DNA of 64,000 nt from Asterias amurensis (Eukaryota; Echinodermata; Asteroidea; Forcipulatida; Asteriidae). The position numbers and the translations under genes were made by a program. The stretch's first letter is position 1. Each line of letters begins with the position of its first letter. Location: positions 20,942,501-21,006,500 of the forward strand of contig NC_092660.1 in the NCBI RefSeq assembly GCF_032118995.1, given 5' to 3'. The notes below the pieces were generated by a model. It was not told the DNA's origin and did not search any database. It saw nothing but the letters and a program-made list of their open reading frames with translations. Positions 59,814 through 64,000 of the stretch are shown in pieces.

Positions 59814-61850
59814 TTAATGCTATGGTATTGATTCTGAGTTATTAATAACAATAAATAAAAATCTGTAATAAGAGAAATACTTTGAAGATAATTCAGTCAT
59901 CAATGAGAGCAAGAACCGATAAATTAAGACACCATTAAAAAAATTGATTCGTAGAGTTGTGCATAATGATTTTAATGAACAAGACAAAGTTGCTTTAAAC
60001 ACAATAATATCTAATTCATAACAGTAACATTTTAACAATGTACTCTTGGCTCATACTAAGAGACAACACCCCACTATGTCAATAGGCTAGCCACGCCCCT
60101 GTTTTCCCTTAAACCCGATTGGTTTTTAGAGGGCGGTTTATAAACAACTAAGGTTGGCAGCTAGTGAATTCAATTTATGTTGTATTCCGTGGCGGAGAGA
60201 AGAAACTATGATGCATATCATTGCATACAGTGAGTGCCAATATCAATTACTCCTCATACAGCACTATATACACTGACCATATCTTGATTCAAATAAAGTA
60301 GGACACAGGAAGCGGCAGTTAGAACCAATGCTGTACACGGCATAGATTCAACAAAACGGACCACACATCCCGTGCCCAAGCTCGGAAAAACGGATTTCCC
60401 TGCTTCCATAAGCACTGATTCTTTGCTCACGGTAAACAGAGCTATAAATTGGGCCCTGATCTCGACTTCATAATCAATTCAAGGAATGTAACTCAAGCAT
60501 CTCAGATGCAAGTACTGTACCTTATATTGACTCAAAGACAGTAAGACCACCATCAGCAACAGTAATAACCATTGCTGGTGATTCATTTGCCTGTGTAAAG
60601 CAATGGGTATATATAAGTAGGCTTTGGAGTTTTACAAGATGACAGCCGAAATTAGGTGAGGTTTTCGGTAAAACTAAGTGGATATCTATTTTGAGAAGTG
60701 TTGGTTCTTAAAAGAACAGTTGGTTGACAACTCTAAATAAGGATATACGTTTCTTTTGATATTAGCTTCCGCAACCGCCATGTCACATGTACTGTTTCTG
60801 CACTATGTGCTGAACAATATATAGATACCGGGACAATATTCGTGTATCTCCAAATTTGATCCAAAAACGTGTTCATTTTAACGGGTTGCCAAATCATATT
60901 ATTTGCTAACCCCGTACCGACCCTTCACAGTTAAAGTTAATATAAGTCAACATTTAAAATACTTCTACCACGTATATACGACGTATATATAAAGTATCAT
61001 ATATTTGATACTTTTCCACAATGCATTTATTAAAATAGTCTAATTAAGTAGTATTTTAATGACCAGAAAAATATCTATTGCACTCGATAAAGAAATCTTT
61101 GATTGAAAATTTACAAGCTTTTAGGTCAAAAAAATAATTACACGTTTCTCCATCTGTTTAATAAATACAGAGTTTTCTAACCGTAAACCTTAAAACGAGG
61201 TTTATCTGTTCTTCTTTATATATTTGTATATATTCATAAATAGTTTACCTTTTGCTACTATAGTAATTTTATGTACATAGACGTCATGAAAATTAACTAT
61301 TATTTTGAAATCATATTCATCATCAAGATCCTAAGCAGACATGGTTTATAAAAAAAAAAAAAAAAAAAAAAAAAACGACTTAGCTCGAATTGGTAGTTTC
61401 ATATAAAGTATATACTGGCAGTAAAACATGTCTTAGTTTTTCTAAGTAAAGGTTTACATAGTTGTGAAATTGTGTTTCTAAGCAGAACTAAGCGGGAGCA
61501 GATAACATCCCTAATGATGCCAATTTAGCTGTTAACCATTACTGCTAACAAAACCCTTCGAGAATTTCAATGTGTCCGTTTTAACAGTTATTATTAAGAT
61601 CAGTCTATATTACAACAAGATCAGTCTATAGTGTACATGTAGACTGAGATTCTTATAAGCAGATTCAGTGACAGTAATTATATAACACTACACTATACAC
61701 GTAGACATTGTACCAAATGACAGGTGTGTCATTAACAGGTACGACGCTGAAGTGTGAACATAGTGTGTGATTCAAAATTTAGATTTGATATCAACTTTGA
61801 AACTGTTATGTGCTTTGATGTGCTGTGCTGCGCTGTTCTCATAAGGTTAA

Positions 61851-62187
61851 AGCCATTATACACTTTCGGAACAGAAACAAACAAGTTCACAGATTTACAA
61901 GTAACTTACAGGGTTTACAGAAGGTAATGGTGAAAGACTTCCCTTGAAATATTATTTACAGAAATGCTGTACTTTTTGAGAAAACATTAAAACAATTATC
62001 AATTCTCGATATCGAGAATTACGGATTTATTTTAACGCATGTCATGACAGGGCAAAACGTGCGAAAACAAGGGTGGGTTTTCCCGTTATTTTCTCCCGAC
62101 TCCGATAACCTCTCCCCATTACTCGTAATCAAGAAATGTTTTATGATAATAATTATTTTGAGTAATTACCAATAGTGCCCACTGCCT
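61851..62187. repeat. Chimeric TTAA-type MITE (C/B hybrid)
   Basis: TTAA at 61847-61850 and 62188-62191. The left half resembles family C (CACAGATTTACAAGTAA, AATATTATTTACAGAAATGC). The right half is family B (CCTCTCCCCATTACTCGTAA, ATTACCAATAGTGCCCACTG). A central hairpin TTCTCGATATCGAGAA marks the junction area. Confidence 0.8.
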
Positions 62188-63705
62188 TTAAGTAGTGCGT
62201 ATAAAGCATCACAACTGGATTATGGACCTTTTTGTTGGAGTTATGTCCCCTGTGTGTCCATATACATAATGTGCTCATACTCGTTGACACAAGGACCAAA
62301 TTGTTTTATCCCTCGTATTTTAGGTAAATTAGTTTTAACGACAGAGTTGACGTAGTGATAGCTCGTTTTCTATTGTCTTCCCCCTTCAAAGAAGACTGCA
62401 AATTCATTACAAATGTATTCAAAACGAACGCGTCAACTTTACCCTTCGCTTCCACAAAACCACACTTTTGTTTAAACATTATGCATGCGTCGTAATTAAT
62501 AGGAAAGACTTTGAATGACCACGTCATTAATTTATAAATGTTGCATAGCCAATCAATTGTGTTTCCTGTCTGCAATGTCGTGTTTGTTCCCGGTATATAC
62601 TACTATAAGTACTTAATCAACCATAAGGGATCCGACTAGTTTGACCCTCAAGCCTCGTTTTGGTGACATTTTATTCAACGGGAGGGTCAACAAGATGGCT
62701 GCACTTTGTTCTAGAAAATAATTACTAAGAAAACATAACCTTCAGATCGTTACAGCTTGTAGCTGGCGGAGCCAGCCCGCTTCCGCTAAGTAACCATTTA
62801 ATGCATTAACATAATTTTATCTACTTCTATTACACACATTATATATTTTGAGCAATACCCTTAGTTTTTTAGAACACACAATAACGAAGAAAATTGAGTA
62901 CTCCTCGAATACTAAATTTGAGGGAAAGGGAAAAAAAGGGTTTGTAAAACAGTAAAATCGTTTGTGAAATAAAGAAATACATTTTTTAATACAATTTTGC
63001 CAAAAAGCATATCAGAAAGTTTCAAGCTACACTTTGTATATGACTGTATGTTCTTAGAGAAGAATAAAAACAGAGTGAAAGATATACCTTAGTTTTGCTT
63101 TTTTACAACTTACAATAATGCTACAATGCTACATAGACTACAGAAATAAGACAAACCAAGAAGGCACAATGTGTGACCATCAAATAAGATTGAAAGTTCT
63201 CATTTATTTATCAAACTCGATTTTTCACATAATTACCGTATACAATTTTAGAAGAATTTTCATTTCTATTGATAAAATTGCACAATCGATGAATAATTTT
63301 AAATGTTAACACTATCTTAATAACTCAATGGAGTTATTTAAAAGTTTGCGAATGGAATAAACAAAAGATTCCGGAAAAAAGGTTCTGAAACCGGATTTCC
63401 GGCCAATATTTGACTTTCCAAAAAATAATTCCGGACGGGATTTTCGTTTGCAGGAAAGACAACTCCGAAAGGGATATTTGATAAGAATGATCTCCAACCA
63501 TTCAACGGTTTTATTTTCGAACAAAACAAAACATAATTACGTAATTACCTTCAAAACTGGGTCAGTCCTATTAGGAATGCGGTCAAATTGACCCAAATCT
63601 GAATGAGGTTTTGATTTTGGTTTAACCCAAAATACACTGATGTGTGTTAACAGCATAGTGTACTCAGTACTTACCCGAGTTTTGTGAAAAATCACAGGCA
63701 TAATA

Positions 63706-63773
63706 CTCGGTTGGGATTCGAACCCAAGACCCTTGCAATTCTAGAGCAGTGTCATATCAACTAGACCACCGAG
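63706..63773 (-). repeat. tRNA-like SINE head
   Basis: On the minus strand a 68-base tRNA-like segment has a six-pair acceptor stem CTCGGT/ACCGAG, A-box-like TGGTCTAGTTGATATG and a perfect B-box GGTTCGAATCC. The anticodon stem (TGCTC/GCAAG) does not pair, so it is not scored as a functional tRNA. Confidence 0.5.
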
Positions 63774-64000
63774 ATTGCCCGGTAGTTAGAGGCAGGTTTA
63801 GAGCAGAAATTCTCAAACAAACAAACTTGTGTTTAGGTTGATATAAGCGTACTGGGAAAAGACCGGGCGTTGTTCACGTCCTTTTCAAATCAAATTAATA
63901 ACTCAAAGTAGTAGGTAATATTATAATTACCCGTTGTAAGTTCACACTGACTGGATGCTAATATTATCGCGTGTACTGTTTGTGTCAAAGAGACAAAATA

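Larger units (their letters stand above)
59818..64000. other. Gene-poor AT-rich end of window
   Basis: No exon supported. It holds the chimeric MITE at 61851-62187, an A run of about 26 at 61350-61375, clustered TTCCGG words at 63370-63440 and a tRNA-like SINE head at 63706-63773. Confidence 0.4.

Noticed and set aside
63706-63773. tRNA gene
   Set aside because: Acceptor and T arms are good but the anticodon stem does not pair; 68 bases is short.

Overview
The window looks like nuclear DNA of an invertebrate deuterostome, most likely an echinoderm and quite possibly a sea star; I cannot fix the genus. The genes have many introns with GT/AG borders, the DNA is AT-rich and crowded with short palindromic MITE-like repeats, and the proteins closely resemble vertebrate orthologues. 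No bacterial, plasmid, CRISPR or virus-like element was seen.

Layout. (1) 1-7316, + strand: a complete ten-exon MIER-family corepressor gene with ELM2 and SANT domains. A long non-coding stretch follows, with MITEs and a tRNA-derived SINE whose tail is repeated six times. (2) 15489-21396, - strand: a complete ten-exon DIMT1 gene (18S rRNA dimethyladenosine transferase). One intron carries three extra copies of an exon end plus its splice donor. (3) 22016-23404: a repeat with three other MITEs inserted inside it. (4) 23670-31313: RPS28 (- strand) and NDUFA7 (+ strand) head to head with 321 bp between their start codons, the same divergent pair as in human. NDUFA7 intron 2 holds a 1.67 kb hAT-like non-autonomous element. 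(5) 36002-39000, + strand: a two-exon Dmrt2 gene with a DM domain, the Dmrt2-specific [11 protein letters not shown] block and an unexpected DMA/CUE-like helical segment. (6) 40203-44014: an unrecognised single-exon gene (243 aa, - strand) with, upstream, a 51-bp tandem array holding 22 units, 18 of them with a perfect CRE palindrome TGACGTCA. Inverted copies of a SINE-like repeat flank this block. (7) 44-64 kb: no recognisable protein gene, only MITEs, minisatellites, an alternating CG-rich tract, CTCF-core-like motifs and one weak candidate for a 45-aa two-exon gene.

The known genes act in separate housekeeping or developmental processes (transcriptional repression, ribosome production, respiration, developmental regulation) and do not form a pathway. 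Their linkage is still informative. The human relatives sit on 1p31, 5q11-12, 9p24 and 19p13, arms thought to descend from one pre-vertebrate linkage group. The observations most worth following are the CRE array beside an orphan gene, the exon/donor duplication in DIMT1, the DMA-like segment in Dmrt2, and the conserved RPS28/NDUFA7 promoter.
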